Below, piece after piece: positions 32,950 to 41,209 of a DNA stretch of 64,000 nt. This stretch comes from an uncultured Lentisphaerota bacterium (GTDB taxonomy: Bacteria; Verrucomicrobiota; Kiritimatiellia; CAIQIC01), in contig CAIWHP010000026.1 in assembly GCA_903912445.1 (NCBI GenBank), forward strand, positions 1 through 64,000, read 5' to 3'. Both the position numbers and the translations under genes were made by a program. A model generated the notes under the pieces. It made no database searches. It was not told the DNA's origin and saw nothing but the letters and a program-made list of their open reading frames with translations. How positions within the stretch are numbered: position 1 is the first letter of the stretch; each line of letters opens with the position of its first letter.

Positions 32950-34176
32950 ATGAAGGCGCCGCGTCCATTCTATAAGTGGGAACTGGTGATCCTGTTCTGG
33001 TTCGCCTATTTTCTCAACCAGGGCGACCGCCAGATCTTCAACGCCGTCCTGCCGCTGATCAAGGCCGACCTGCACCTGGACGACGTGCAGCTCGGCCTCG
33101 TGGCGACGGGCTTTACGTTGATCTATGGCCTGCTGGTGCCGATCGCCGGCTGCCTTGGCGATTTCCTCTCGCGCAAATGGATTGTGGTGTTGAGCCTGCT
33201 CGTCTTCAGCACCGGCACGCTGCTGACCGGGCTGGCCGGCGGCTTGATCGGCTTGGTGTTGTTCCGCAGCCTGACCACCGGCGGCGGCGAGGCCTGCTAT
33301 TACCCCGCGGCGACCGCCCTGCTCGGCCACCATCATCCCACGACGCGGGCGCAGGCGCTGGGCATCCACCAGACCGCGCTCTATGTCGGCATCGTGGTGA
33401 GCAGCTGGCTCGCGGCCTTCGTCGGCGAGCGCTATGGCTGGCGCGCGTCGTTCTACACCTTCGGCGCCATCGGGCTGCTGCTGGCCGTGGTGCTCGCCGT
33501 GCGGTTGCAGAACGACCGCGGCGCCGACATCATCGCCGAGCCGCCGCCGCGCCTGCGCGAGGTGCTCGCCATCGTGTTGCGCACGCCCACCTTCTACTGC
33601 CTGAGCCTCGCGTTCGGCTGCATGGTGTTCGTCAACGCGGGCTGGATGACGTGGATGCCGACCTTCCTTGTGGAAAAATTCCACCGGCCGCTGCAGGAGG
33701 CGAACTTCTGCGCGATGATCTGCCACTACCTGTTCGCCTTTGTCGGCGTGATGGTCGGCAGCCGCATGGCCGACCGGCTCGCCCCGCGCCGCCCGGCGAT
33801 CCGCATCGAACTCAAGGCGCTCGGGCTGCTGCTCGGCGCGCCCTTCATCGTCATGCTCGGGTTCGCGCCGGGCGCGGTGCTGGTCTACGTGGCGCTGGCG
33901 GGCTTCGGCCTGTTCCGCGGGTTCTACGACTCGAACCTGTTCGCCGCGCTCTTCGACGTGGTCCCGCTGCGCTGCCGCTCCTCGGCGACAGGCCTGATGC
34001 TTTTCTTCGGCTTCACCATCGGCTCGCTGGCCCCCTTGCTGCTCGGATTGGTGAAGAAACACGTCAGCCTGAGCGTGGGGCTCTCCTCGCTGGGGGTGCT
34101 CTACGTGGTCGGGGCGGCGCTTATCCTGCTGGCGCGGCAGAAATTCTTCATGAAAGATTACACCCGTGCCCAATAA
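32950..34176 (+). CDS. MFS transporter, anion:cation symporter-like (hexuronate/sugar acid)
   Basis: The 408-residue protein has twelve predicted membrane segments. FLNQGDRQIFNAVLPLIKADLHLDDVQLG is the signature opening of the ACS (ExuT/GudP) branch of MFS. AGCLGDFLSRKWIV is the loop 2-3 motif. I prefer the ATG at 32950; an in-frame GTG at 32941 is possible. It overlaps the lactonase gene by 11 nt. Flanking uronate enzymes indicate transport of a hexuronate or aldarate (inference). A second family member is at 55174. Confidence 0.88.
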   Translation: MKAPRPFYKWELVILFWFAYFLNQGDRQIFNAVLPLIKADLHLDDVQLGLVATGFTLIYGLLVPIAGCLGDFLSRKWIVVLSLLVFSTGTLLTGLAGGLIGLVLFRSLTTGGGEACYYPAATALLGHHHPTTRAQALGIHQTALYVGIVVSSWLAAFVGERYGWRASFYTFGAIGLLLAVVLAVRLQNDRGADIIAEPPPRLREVLAIVLRTPTFYCLSLAFGCMVFVNAGWMTWMPTFLVEKFHRPLQEANFCAMICHYLFAFVGVMVGSRMADRLAPRRPAIRIELKALGLLLGAPFIVMLGFAPGAVLVYVALAGFGLFRGFYDSNLFAALFDVVPLRCRSSATGLMLFFGFTIGSLAPLLLGLVKKHVSLSVGLSSLGVLYVVGAALILLARQKFFMKDYTRAQ

Positions 34177-35017
34177 CCCGGTCAATGTGCTCGCCACCGG
34201 CCTCCGGTTTCCCGAGGGCCCCGTCTTCACGCCCGACGGCGCGCTCTGGTGCGTGGAGCTGAAGGGCGGCGGGCTGGCGCGCTGGCAGCGCGGCGCACTG
34301 ACGCGCGTCGCCACCGGCGGCGGCCCCAACGGCGCGACCGTCGACCAGGAAGGCCGCCTCTGGTTCTGCGACTCGGGGCACAACTCCATCCGCCGGCTCG
34401 ACCCGCGCACCGGCGAAATCGCGAGCATCGTGAAGCAGCTGGAGGGAAGGCCCTTCTTCAAGCCCAACGACCTCGCCTTTGACGCGGCCGGCAATCTGCT
34501 GTTCTCCTGCCCCGGCGATTCGCGGCAGGAACCAACCGGCTACGCCTGCTGCCTCGCGCCGTCCGGCGAGGTCAGCGTGATCACGCGCGAAAAATATTTC
34601 CCGAACGGCCTCGTCTTCGTCAACGGCGGACGCTCGCTGCTTCTCGCCGAGACCTATCGGCAGCGGCTGTGGATCGGCGACTGGGATCCGCAACTGCGCG
34701 AGTGGAGCAACACGCGCATCTGGGCCGTGGGGGTCACCGGCGCGCCCGGCCCGGACGGCATGGCGCTCGGCGCCGATGGCCGGCTCTACGTCGCGGTCTA
34801 CGGTTCCGGTCAGGTCAAAATCTTCGACGCCACGGGGCAGCAGGTCGGCGCCCGCGATCTGCCGGGGAAGAATCCCACCAACTGCGCCTTCGATCCCGCG
34901 GGCCAGCTCGGCCTGGTCGTGACCGAGGCCGAACGCGGTGAACTTTTGAGCCTGCCGGACCTGGGCCCAGGCGCGCCGTTGTTCGCGCCGCCAACCATGA
35001 GGACACCTGCGCCATGA
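34166..35017 (+). CDS. SMP-30/gluconolactonase family protein
   Basis: The 283-residue six-bladed propeller shows the SMP-30 metal ligands: FPEGPVF (Glu), KPNDLAFD (Asn) and GPDGMALG (Asp), with ERGELLSL at the end. It starts at GTG inside the transporter gene (11-nt overlap) and its stop overlaps uxuA. Such enzymes open sugar lactones to acids. Here it would feed a glucarate-type dehydratase if the cell oxidises uronates to aldaro-lactones (inference). No signal peptide, so it acts in the cytoplasm. Confidence 0.88.
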   Translation: MPNNPVNVLATGLRFPEGPVFTPDGALWCVELKGGGLARWQRGALTRVATGGGPNGATVDQEGRLWFCDSGHNSIRRLDPRTGEIASIVKQLEGRPFFKPNDLAFDAAGNLLFSCPGDSRQEPTGYACCLAPSGEVSVITREKYFPNGLVFVNGGRSLLLAETYRQRLWIGDWDPQLREWSNTRIWAVGVTGAPGPDGMALGADGRLYVAVYGSGQVKIFDATGQQVGARDLPGKNPTNCAFDPAGQLGLVVTEAERGELLSLPDLGPGAPLFAPPTMRTPAP

Positions 35018-35985
35018 TCCTTGCTGAATTTCTTCCGGCGGCCCCGCATGTGCAGTGGCAATACGCGCTCCAGATGGGCGTCCGCCACGCCATTTGCAAG
35101 TGCGCGCCAGAACTGACGGGGCTGCAAGCGCCGTGGGATCTCGACGCGCTGCGCACGATCCAGCAACGCTTCACCGCTGCCGGGCTGACGCTCTACGGGC
35201 TCGAAGGCGACCAGTTCGACATGCGCCGCATCAAGTTCGGCCTCGACGGGCGCGATGACGACATCGAGCTGTACTGCCGGATGCTCCGGAACATGGGCGC
35301 GCTAGGCATCCCCCTGCTCTGCTACAACTTCATGGCCGGCATCGGCTGGCACCGCACGCACGGCGACGTGCCCACCCGCGGCGGCGCGCTCACCTCGCGT
35401 TTTGACGCTGCCGATATTCCGTCATCTCTCACGGAGGCGGGCGCGGTCAGCGCGGAGCGGATGTGGGCAAACTACACCTACTTCATCCGCAACGTGATGC
35501 CGGTGGCGGAGCAGGCCGGCGTCCGGATGGGCATGCATCCCGACGACCCGCCGCTGCCGGAGCTGCGCGGCATCGCCCGCATCCTCTCCACGCCGGAAAA
35601 CTTCGAGCGCGCTATGGCGCTCGCCCCCAGCCCGAACAACGGCGTCACCTTCTGCCAGGCGAACTTCAAGCTGATGGGCTGCGACGTGGCCGCGTGGGCG
35701 CGGCGGTTGATGGAGCAGCAGAAGATTTTCTTCGTCCATTTCCGCGACGTGCAGGGCACCGCGCAGCGGTTCGAGGAAACGTTTCACGACGACGGCCCGA
35801 CCGACATGCCCGCGCTGCTCAAGCTCTACCACGAGTTGAGCTTTGCCGGTCCGGTGCGCGTGGACCACGTCCCCACCCTGGCGGGCGAGACCAACGACCA
35901 GCCGGGCTACGGCTCGCTCGGCCGCCTTTTCGCCATCGGTTACACGAAAGGCGTGATGCAGGCGTTAAAGATACCGATTGAATGA
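35014..35985 (+). CDS. uxuA: D-mannonate dehydratase (UxuA-like)
   Basis: The 323-residue protein carries MHPDDPPLPELRGIARILST, FVHFRDVQG, HDDGPTDMPALLKLYHEL and VPTLAGETNDQPGYGSLGRLFAIGYTKG. These are hallmark segments of UxuA, which converts D-mannonate to 2-keto-3-deoxygluconate using Fe or Mn. It is a little shorter than the E. coli enzyme (about 390 residues). It overlaps the lactonase gene by ATGA. The matching oxidoreductase is probably the SDR at 58072. Uronate isomerase (UxaC) is not in the window. Confidence 0.85.
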   Translation: MILAEFLPAAPHVQWQYALQMGVRHAICKCAPELTGLQAPWDLDALRTIQQRFTAAGLTLYGLEGDQFDMRRIKFGLDGRDDDIELYCRMLRNMGALGIPLLCYNFMAGIGWHRTHGDVPTRGGALTSRFDAADIPSSLTEAGAVSAERMWANYTYFIRNVMPVAEQAGVRMGMHPDDPPLPELRGIARILSTPENFERAMALAPSPNNGVTFCQANFKLMGCDVAAWARRLMEQQKIFFVHFRDVQGTAQRFEETFHDDGPTDMPALLKLYHELSFAGPVRVDHVPTLAGETNDQPGYGSLGRLFAIGYTKGVMQALKIPIE

Positions 35986-37073
35986 GAGCAATCATGAAAC
36001 AACACATCCAGATGAGCGTGGTGGCATGCGCGGCGTGGGGCCTGGCCGCGAGCGCAGCGGAAAATTTCACCGTCGAGCAGCGCACGGCTGCGCATGGGCC
36101 GGAGGTGGTGCTGCGCGATGCCGCGGCTCGCACGACCGCGGTGGTGCTGCCGCAGGCGGGCTTCAACTGCTGGCGGTTCACTTTCTCTCCGGCCAGTGGC
36201 GCACCGGTTGAGTTTCTCGCCGGCCCCGCCGACCCGGCGGCGCTTGCCAAGGGCGGCAGCGGCTTCGGCTGGCCGATTCTGTTCCCGTTCCCGAACCGCG
36301 TCGCCAAGGGCGAGTTCACCTTCGGCGGCAAGACCTATCACGTCCCGCTGCGGGCCGAGATGGGCCACGCCATCCACGGCTTCGCCAATACGCAGCCGTG
36401 GCGCGTCACCGCCACGGGTACGCAGACTGGCGCGAGCGTCACCGGCGTGACCGACACCGAATCGAATCCCGCCCTCAAGCAGCACTGGCCGTGGCCGTGC
36501 CGGCTGACCGTCACCTACAAGTTGAGCGGGCTGTCGTTGACGATGACGGCCGTCGCGGAGAACCTCGGCACCGCACCGATGCCGTTCGGGTTCGGCATCC
36601 ATCCCTATCATCCGCTGCCGCTGACCGCGGCCGGTTCGCGCGCCGCGTGCGAAATCCAGGTGCCGTGCAAGGAGCAGATGGAGTTGACGCCCGACTGCAT
36701 CCCGACCGGCAAGCGTTTGCCGGCGACGACGTGGCGCGAGTTTCACGCGCTCGGCGCGGCCACGCTCGACGATGTGTTCACCACAACGACCGTGGACGCG
36801 AACGGTTCCGCCTGCGTGCTGCGCGACCCCACCGCGCAGTGGGAGGTGACGATGCGCGCCGACACGGCCTTCCGGCACTGGGTGGTCTATGCGCCCGGCA
36901 AGCGCAGCGTGGTCTGTTTCGAGCCCTACACCTGCCTCACCGACGCCTTCAACCTGCACGCCCGCGGCGTGACCGACACCGGCTTTGCCGTGCTCGAACC
37001 CGGCAAGCCCTGGCGCGGCACCGTCAGCATGACCGTCCGGCCAACAACCCCGGCGCTGGAGAAAAATAAATGA
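35982..37073 (+). CDS. Exported aldose 1-epimerase-like protein
   Basis: The 363-residue galactose-mutarotase-fold protein has GWPILFPFPNRVAKGEFTFGGKTY, EMGHAIHGFANTQPW and FGFGIHPYHPL. The His residues in HGFA and HPYHP are the usual active-site positions. A hydrophobic segment (about 11-26, ending ASAA) predicts export. The ATG overlaps the uxuA stop; an internal ATG at 35994 is an alternative start. It would interconvert anomers of sugars released outside the cell, aiding uptake. Confidence 0.85.
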   Translation: MRAIMKQHIQMSVVACAAWGLAASAAENFTVEQRTAAHGPEVVLRDAAARTTAVVLPQAGFNCWRFTFSPASGAPVEFLAGPADPAALAKGGSGFGWPILFPFPNRVAKGEFTFGGKTYHVPLRAEMGHAIHGFANTQPWRVTATGTQTGASVTGVTDTESNPALKQHWPWPCRLTVTYKLSGLSLTMTAVAENLGTAPMPFGFGIHPYHPLPLTAAGSRAACEIQVPCKEQMELTPDCIPTGKRLPATTWREFHALGAATLDDVFTTTTVDANGSACVLRDPTAQWEVTMRADTAFRHWVVYAPGKRSVVCFEPYTCLTDAFNLHARGVTDTGFAVLEPGKPWRGTVSMTVRPTTPALEKNK

Positions 37074-37420
37074 GGATGACGCTGGGCGCCCCGCTCTTGG
37101 CTGTGCTGCTGCTTGCGTCCTGCGGCAGGGTCGAGAACACGTTGACCGTTAAGAACACTTCAGGTGTCACCGCCGCGCAGGTCACGGTGAAGGTTTGCAC
37201 CAGAAGCTACGGCTTCACCAACTTGAATGATGGCGAGTCAAAGACCGGAACCTTTACGGTTGATGGCGACAGCGGCTTCAGCGTTTCAGCGTCCCTGTCG
37301 GATGGCACCACCCTGCTGACCAACAGCTTCGGGTACGTGACGGGCGGCGCGGGGGCCTATGGTAATCACGCGGAAATCGAAATCACGAAGGATAGGAAGA
37401 TCACAGGAAAGCAGAAATGA
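37070..37420 (+). CDS. Small lipoprotein, unknown function
   Basis: The 116-residue protein begins MRMTLGAPLLAVLLLASCG, a lipoprotein signal with LASC lipobox (Cys18). The mature part is a small beta-rich domain (LTVKNTSGVTAAQVTVKVC ... GESKTGTFTVDGDSGFSVSAS) like Ig-type fragments. It starts in the mutarotase stop (ATGA), the last of seven coupled or closely spaced genes of the IclR operon. Palindrome array D begins right after its stop codon. No family recognised. Confidence 0.7.
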   Translation: MRMTLGAPLLAVLLLASCGRVENTLTVKNTSGVTAAQVTVKVCTRSYGFTNLNDGESKTGTFTVDGDSGFSVSASLSDGTTLLTNSFGYVTGGAGAYGNHAEIEITKDRKITGKQK

Positions 37421-37500
37421 TATCCAAGGCTTGGAAAAGCTGAGGGCGATTTTTCCAAGGCTTGGGAAAAAGCGGCTCCGGTTTCCAACCCTTGGAAACC
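37421..37500. repeat. Phased palindrome array D (3 copies)
   Basis: TATCCAAGGCTTGGAAAA (37421-37438), TTTTCCAAGGCTTGGGAAAA (37451-37470) and GTTTCCAACCCTTGGAAACC (37481-37500). Centres are about 31 and 30 bp apart. The array fills most of the 104-nt gap before the second ceramidase-like gene, leaving little room for a separate promoter outside it. Confidence 0.8.
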
Positions 37501-37524
37501 GGGTGTACGAAAAGAAGGTGAAGC

Positions 37525-38964
37525 ATGAAGAACATGACGATCATCAAAGTGACGGGGTTGATGGTGGCGCTAACGCTCGGGGTTGCACGCGCGGCGACGC
37601 CGGCGCTCCGCGCCGGCGCGGCCGCGGTGGATATCTCGCCCAAGGAATTTCCGCTCAACATGCCGGGCGGCTTCAGCGCGAACATGGCCGCGGGCGTCAA
37701 CGATCCGCTCCACGCCCGCGCGCTCGTGCTCGACGATGGCGCCATGCTGCTGGCGCTGGTCGTGGTGGATAACCTCGGCGTGGCCCGGGAGGTGTGCGAC
37801 GAGGCGAAGGCCCTCGCCGCGCAGCGCTGCCCGCTCAAGCCGGAAAACATCCTCGTGTGCGCCACCCATACCCACAGCGCGCCGGTGTCGAACACCACCA
37901 CCGGCCCGGCCCCGGCGGTCGCCTATCGCAAACTGCTGGTGGAGGGCATCGCCGAGGCGCTGGTCCGCTCGCACGCTGCGCTGCGGCCCGCCGCCGTGGG
38001 CGTGGCGGTGCAGCCCCTGCCGGAAGAGGTCTTCAACCGCCGCTGGTACCTCAAGCCCGGCAAGATGCCGCTGAACCCGTTCGGCAAGATGGACCAGGTG
38101 AAGATGAACCCCGGCACCAGCCCCGACGTGCTCGATCAGCCCGCCGGGCCGACCGATCCCGATATCACCGTGCTCTCGCTACAGGAGGCCAAGGGCCATA
38201 AGCCGCTCGCGCTGCTGGCCAACTATTCCCTGCACTACGTCGGCGCCACACCCAGCGGCAAGGTCTCGGCTGATTACTTCGGCGAGTTCGCCCGCCTGAT
38301 GCCCTCGCGCGTCCGCGGCGACACCAACTTCGTCGCCATGCTGTCCAACGGCACTTCCGGCGATATCAACAACATCCCGTTCGGCAGCACCCGCCCGCCG
38401 CGCGAGCCGTTCGAGCAGATCCGCATCGTCGCCGGAAAAGCCGCGGACACGGCGTGGCTCGCGCTGAAGAAAATCGAAAAGCACGCCACGACCGCGCGGC
38501 TCGGCATGGTCCAGCGCGAGCTGACCCTGCGCCTGCGCCGCCCCACGGCGGAGCAGCTCGCGGAAGCCAAGGCCGTGCTCGCGACCACGGACAAGGCCGC
38601 GCTCGAAAAGCTGCCACGGCTGGCGGAGCACTATGCGCGCAACGTCATCGCGGCCGCCGAGCACAAGGAGGACACGCTGAGCATCCAGCTGCAGGCGCTG
38701 CGCATCGGCGACTTCGCGATCTGCGGGATCCCGTTCGAGACCTTCGCCGAGATCGGGCTCGACCTGAAGAAGCGCAGCCCGTTCCCGCAGACCGCGGTCA
38801 TCAGCCACGCCAACGCCCGGCACGGCTACCTGCCCACGCCTGCGCAGCACAAGCTCGGCGGCTACGAAACCTGGCTCGGCACCAACAAGGTGCAGGAGGA
38901 CGCCTCCGACCTCATCACCGCCCAGCTGCTGGAGATGCTCGCCGAACTCAAGGCGACAAACTGA
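37525..38964 (+). CDS. Secreted neutral-ceramidase-like zinc amidohydrolase (paralogue)
   Basis: The 479-residue protein is a close paralogue of the one at 23147. It shares LRAGAAAVDISP, CATHTHSAPVSNTT, NYSLHYVGATPSGK, NGTSGDINNIPFG and the same C-terminal GYETWLGTNKVQEDAS. NGTSGDINN matches the ceramidase nucleophile loop even better here. A signal peptide (about 1-23) predicts export. It starts after GAAGGTGAAGC, 25 nt past palindrome array D, and is followed 1 nt later by a DUF6259 gene. Duplication with retained order (palindromes, amidohydrolase, glycan enzyme) suggests both copies serve glycan breakdown. Confidence 0.85.
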   Translation: MKNMTIIKVTGLMVALTLGVARAATPALRAGAAAVDISPKEFPLNMPGGFSANMAAGVNDPLHARALVLDDGAMLLALVVVDNLGVAREVCDEAKALAAQRCPLKPENILVCATHTHSAPVSNTTTGPAPAVAYRKLLVEGIAEALVRSHAALRPAAVGVAVQPLPEEVFNRRWYLKPGKMPLNPFGKMDQVKMNPGTSPDVLDQPAGPTDPDITVLSLQEAKGHKPLALLANYSLHYVGATPSGKVSADYFGEFARLMPSRVRGDTNFVAMLSNGTSGDINNIPFGSTRPPREPFEQIRIVAGKAADTAWLALKKIEKHATTARLGMVQRELTLRLRRPTAEQLAEAKAVLATTDKAALEKLPRLAEHYARNVIAAAEHKEDTLSIQLQALRIGDFAICGIPFETFAEIGLDLKKRSPFPQTAVISHANARHGYLPTPAQHKLGGYETWLGTNKVQEDASDLITAQLLEMLAELKATN

Positions 38965-38965
38965 C

Positions 38966-41209
38966 ATGAAGAAATATATTTTGCTATTGGTGCTCGGCCT
39001 GTGCGCGGCGGCACAGGGAGCGGATCCGGTGACGCTGGAGAATCGCGTCGTGCGGCTGGACATCGGCCGGGCGCCCGCGCCGTACATCGAGCGGCTCACC
39101 CACAAGGCGAGCGGACAGTCCGTGATCGCGGGCCCGGCCAACAAGAATCTCTTCTCGCTGCTGCTGGTGAAGGCGGATGGCAACATTGCGACGGTCGAGA
39201 GCAGCCAGGCGGGCGAGTCGGGCGTGAGCGCGGAAGCCGGCAAGGTCACGTTGAAGTACGCGAAGTTTCCGGCGCTCGACCTGGCCGTCGAGGTCACCGG
39301 CACGAGCGCCGCAAGCGATCCGCTGACGCACTGGTCCCTCCGCGTCGTGAACAAGACGGGCCTCCCGCTCAAGGCGGTGCGTTTCCCGCAACTGCTCGCC
39401 GTGCCGGCGCTCGGCGATGGCAAGGACGACGTGCTCGTGCTGCCGGCCTATGCGGGTTCACTCATCGAGAACCCGGCGGGGAATTGGAAGAGCGGACAGA
39501 GCGTGACGCTGCGCTACCCGGGCGACATGTCCTCGCAGTTCCTCGCCTATCAGGACCGGACGGCGGGACTGTATCTCGCCGGCGCCGACACGGCGGGCCA
39601 CCCGCTGTCGCTGACCGTGCTCAAACAGGCGGACGGTTTCCGCTTCTGGCACGAGTACACGCCGGTGACCGTGACGGCGGACTGGCAGAGTCCCTATGCC
39701 GTGGCGCTGGGCGTGACGCAGGGCACATGGTGCGACACGGCCGACCAATACAAGCGATGGGCCGTGCAGCAAAGCTGGTGCGCCAAGACGCTGGCGGAGC
39801 GGTCCGACATTCCCGCGTGGTGGAAGGCTGGGCCGGACGTGCACGTTTGCGAGGTGCGCACCTACGATAGCACGCGCTCCTGCACCGGCTCCTACTATCC
39901 GAAGCTGCAGGAGCACATGCGGACGTTCCGCGACAAAATCGATGGCCCGGTTGTGGCCATGCTCGCCGGCTGGGAAAACCACCGGCGCTGGACCGCCGGC
40001 GATTACTTCCCGATCTTCGACGAGGCGAACGCAAAACCCGTCATCGCGAAACTTCGGCAGGACGGCATCCGGCCGTTCTTCTATCTCTCGGGCCTTTTCT
40101 ACACCTTCCTGAATGCGGGCCGCGATGGCGGCGAAATCTCCGCCGCGCAGCCCTACCTGGCGGCCTATGTGCGCGAAGCGAAAACGGGCCAGCCGAAGGA
40201 GTATGTGCTCAACGAGTCCAGCCCGCTGGGCGAATGGAAACGCCAGTCCTATCAGTTCTGCGTCGGCGCACCGCAGACGGCGCCGTTCTTCTGCGCGGTG
40301 GTTGACCAGGCGCACGCGGTCGGCGTGGATGTGCTGCAGATGGACCAGACCACCGGCGGCGCGGGCGACGCCTGTTACGCGACCGGCCACGGCCACGCGC
40401 CGGGCGCGGGGCTCTATCAGAGTCACGAATTCTGGAAACTGCTCGACACCCTGCGCCAGCGCGGCAAGCAGCGCGACCCGGACTTTGTGCTGTTCCACGA
40501 GGAGGCGCACGAGCAGCTGATCCCGCACCTCGACGGCTTCCATGTGCGCGAGTACTACGAGAAGCGCTGGTATCGCGGTTATCCCGGCGCAGTGGGCATT
40601 CCGTTGTTCGACTATCTCTATCACGAGTTTGCCCTCGGCTACGGCGGCGACAGCGCCGGCCTGAGCAAGGACAACAATCGTTGGAACGTGCGCTGTCATG
40701 CGCTGAACCTCATCACCGGCCGCACGCCCGGCGGCTCCATCTGGTCGTCGCCGCAAAGCATGTTCGAGGCGCACGCGGATCAGCTCGCGGTGCTGCGCAA
40801 CCACTCCCGCCTGCTGAAGACCCGGGCCAAGGACTTCCTGATGCTGGGCCGGATGCTGCATCCCTTCGAAGTGGAGACGCCCAAGCTGACCATCGCGGTC
40901 CCGGCCCAGCGTGGCGGCAAGTGGGGCCGGGAGGATATGGCGACCCCGGCCATCCTCACCAGTTCGTGGCAGGCGCCCGATGGCCGGATCGGCCATCTGT
41001 TCCTGAACATCGCGGAAACGAAACAACCGCTGCGGATGAATCTCGACACGCGCAACGCGCCTGCCGCAAAAACCTGGACCGCTGAAATCTATCGCTCGAC
41101 CGCCGGCGCAGCATTCCAGCCGCTGTGGCAGCAAGTGCGTGTGCCCAAGGAGTTCAGCGCCGAACTGGATCCGTTGGAAGTTGTGTTTATTGAGCTGCGC
41201 CCTAAATGA
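38966..41209 (+). CDS. DUF6259-type secreted glycosidase candidate
   Basis: The 747-residue protein has a signal peptide (about 1-18), an N-terminal beta-sandwich (about 20-270), and a barrel that starts YKRWAVQQSWCAKTLAERSDIPAWWKAGPDVH, typical of DUF6259. VGVDVLQMDQTTGGAG and FVLFHEEAHE offer acidic candidates for catalysis. It ends with a small beta domain. The family is common in glycan loci of Bacteroidota and PVC, without a firmly assigned activity that I know. It overlaps the beta-helix gene at its 3' end (ATGA). Confidence 0.75.
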   Translation: MKKYILLLVLGLCAAAQGADPVTLENRVVRLDIGRAPAPYIERLTHKASGQSVIAGPANKNLFSLLLVKADGNIATVESSQAGESGVSAEAGKVTLKYAKFPALDLAVEVTGTSAASDPLTHWSLRVVNKTGLPLKAVRFPQLLAVPALGDGKDDVLVLPAYAGSLIENPAGNWKSGQSVTLRYPGDMSSQFLAYQDRTAGLYLAGADTAGHPLSLTVLKQADGFRFWHEYTPVTVTADWQSPYAVALGVTQGTWCDTADQYKRWAVQQSWCAKTLAERSDIPAWWKAGPDVHVCEVRTYDSTRSCTGSYYPKLQEHMRTFRDKIDGPVVAMLAGWENHRRWTAGDYFPIFDEANAKPVIAKLRQDGIRPFFYLSGLFYTFLNAGRDGGEISAAQPYLAAYVREAKTGQPKEYVLNESSPLGEWKRQSYQFCVGAPQTAPFFCAVVDQAHAVGVDVLQMDQTTGGAGDACYATGHGHAPGAGLYQSHEFWKLLDTLRQRGKQRDPDFVLFHEEAHEQLIPHLDGFHVREYYEKRWYRGYPGAVGIPLFDYLYHEFALGYGGDSAGLSKDNNRWNVRCHALNLITGRTPGGSIWSSPQSMFEAHADQLAVLRNHSRLLKTRAKDFLMLGRMLHPFEVETPKLTIAVPAQRGGKWGREDMATPAILTSSWQAPDGRIGHLFLNIAETKQPLRMNLDTRNAPAAKTWTAEIYRSTAGAAFQPLWQQVRVPKEFSAELDPLEVVFIELRPK

